The translations under genes and the position numbers were made by a program. A stretch of 64,000 nucleotides of DNA from DASCOT01 sp965197275 (GTDB taxonomy: Bacteria > Acidobacteriota > UBA890 > WLXD01): the NCBI GenBank assembly GCA_965197275.1, contig CBDAMQ010000030.1, positions 1 to 64,000 on the forward strand, in the 5' to 3' direction. Of this stretch, positions 63,247 through 64,000 are shown piece after piece. How positions within the stretch are numbered: the stretch's first letter is position 1; every line of letters begins with the position of its first letter. The notes beneath the pieces are model-generated. The model saw nothing but the letters and a program-made list of their open reading frames with translations. It had not been told where the DNA came from and searched no databases.

Positions 63247-64000
63247 TCAACTCGAGGCTGCGCTAATGAGAGTCGCGGCCGCCAGGGCCTCACTGAAAGT
63301 GCTCAGGGCCGTGGCAAGCTGCTCTTCGGTGACGATTAGCGGTGGGATCCAGCGGACCACGTTCTTGTAGCTGCCGCAGTTGAGCAGGAGCAACCGACGA
63401 CGCAGGGATTCCGCCAGCACGGCGTCGGCCGTGGCGGCGTCCGGGCTGCCATCGGGAGCGGTGAACTCGAGCCCCAGCATCAGGCCGCGGCCCCGCACAT
63501 CGCCGATAACGGGGTACTCGGCCTGGAGCTCGCGCAGCTTGTCCAGCAGAAACGCGCCGCAGACGGCGGCGTTCTCGACCAGCTTGTCGTCGCGAATGAC
63601 GTCAATCGTCGCGCTGGCGGCAGCTGCGGCTACGGCGTTGCCGCCTCCATAGGTGCCGCCGTGGGTGCCAGCCGGCCACCTGTCCATAAGCTCCGCCCGC
63701 GAAGCGATGGCCGAGATCGGCATGCCGCTGCCCAGTCCCTTGGCCATGACGAGGATGTCCGGCTCTATGCCGGCGTCTTCGAAAGCGAAGAATGTGCCGG
63801 TGCGTCCGAAGCCCGTCTGCACCTCGTCGAGGACCAGCAAGATCCCTTCCTGGTCGCAGAGGGCTCGAAGCCCTTGTAGGAAGGCTGGCGGCGCCGGCAC
63901 ATAGCCGCCTTCGCCGAGGACGGGTTCGATGACCAGTGCCGCCGTCTCGTCGGGCGCCGTCTGGCTGTGGAGCAAGAGGTCGAGCTGCCTCAAGCAGAAC
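63247..64000 (-). CDS. class III aminotransferase (PLP), C-terminal part, continues beyond window
   Basis: 248 residues seen, running off the window end. PLP-enzyme landmarks: AALVIEPVLGEGGYV, GILLVLDEVQTGFGRTGTFF (cofactor-binding D) and DILVMAKGLGSGMPISAI (Schiff-base K), THGGTYGGGNAVAAAA and DVRGRGLMLGLEF. This is the GABA/ornithine/acetylornithine aminotransferase fold; substrate not determined. The ATG at 63993 is internal. It begins a normal chromosomal region again. Confidence 0.93.
   Translation of the reverse strand, partial: FCLRQLDLLLHSQTAPDETAALVIEPVLGEGGYVPAPPAFLQGLRALCDQEGILLVLDEVQTGFGRTGTFFAFEDAGIEPDILVMAKGLGSGMPISAIASRAELMDRWPAGTHGGTYGGGNAVAAAAASATIDVIRDDKLVENAAVCGAFLLDKLRELQAEYPVIGDVRGRGLMLGLEFTAPDGSPDAATADAVLAESLRRRLLLLNCGSYKNVVRWIPPLIVTEEQLATALSTFSEALAAATLISAASS

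Overview
The window is high-GC DNA from a Gram-negative bacterium: it encodes a TonB-dependent receptor, an outer-membrane beta-barrel protein, periplasmic PQQ dehydrogenases and Tat/Sec-exported hydrolases. Large Ser/Thr kinases fused to TolB-like propellers or TPR arrays, a DUF5916-like fragment, ankyrin repeats and Hyu genes recall Acidobacteriota or Gemmatimonadota, but nothing here fixes the phylum. The region is strongly accessory in character: IS3- and IS256-family debris, broken tRNA genes, phage-derived genes, at least ten frameshifted genes and several dispersed 80-110 bp repeats lie between apparently intact metabolic genes.

Layout. 0-2 kb: IS3-family elements, with an MFS-transporter scrap trapped between two copies of one IS end. 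2-9.1 kb: catabolic cluster (PQQ dehydrogenase, PaaK-like ligase, enoyl-CoA hydratase, bicupin, second PQQ dehydrogenase). 9.2 kb: intact tRNA-Pro(GGG). 9.5-16.7 kb: amidohydrolase lipoprotein, then a leftward hyuA-hyuB-permease group. 16.7-21.8 kb: two decayed kinase genes. 22.0 kb: tRNA-Arg remnant lacking its T arm and a GTTGGT-rich stretch, followed by a diverged second copy of the amidohydrolase. 24.5-30.1 kb: exported peptidase/deaminating enzymes (double M42-like peptidase, agmatine-deiminase-like protein, AbgB-like M20 amidohydrolase). 30-37.5 kb: mosaic of gene fragments around a zinc-receptor-like TonB operon and a DUF983 gene. 37.6-39.4 kb: methyltransferase and outer-membrane protein. 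39.8-45.2 kb: IS256 remnant, a C5-methyltransferase cut at motif IV by an IS3 element that itself carries another IS3 insertion, then a decayed phage terminase. 45.6-48.6 kb: UspA tandem protein and a GCS2-CBS fusion. 48.6-50.7 kb: fragments.

50.8-56.4 kb is a compact phage/satellite-like integrated element. A leftward operon of overlapping genes (XRE regulator, two HTH_17/excisionase-like proteins, CHC2-zinc primase-helicase, TubC-like/zinc-ribbon protein) is separated by an AT-rich control region from a rightward zinc-finger protein and a tyrosine integrase. The integrase faces a displaced tRNA-Leu(CAG) 3' half, the likely attachment site, followed by a strong terminator.

57.2-62.1 kb is a defence cluster. 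A leftward operon encodes a ParB/Srx-like protein, a putative restriction endonuclease, a C5-cytosine methyltransferase and a Vsr repair endonuclease, and a TIGR02391-like gene follows at right. The ParB-like gene is out of frame because of an exact 14-bp tandem duplication, and the methyltransferase because of one extra base. The window closes with a 5'-truncated ankyrin protein and the C-terminal part of a class III aminotransferase.

Most frameshifts look like single-base insertions, so part of the apparent decay could be sequencing error. The insertions, junctions and tandem duplication cannot be explained that way. All assignments rest on reading the sequence and remembered family motifs; no search was run.
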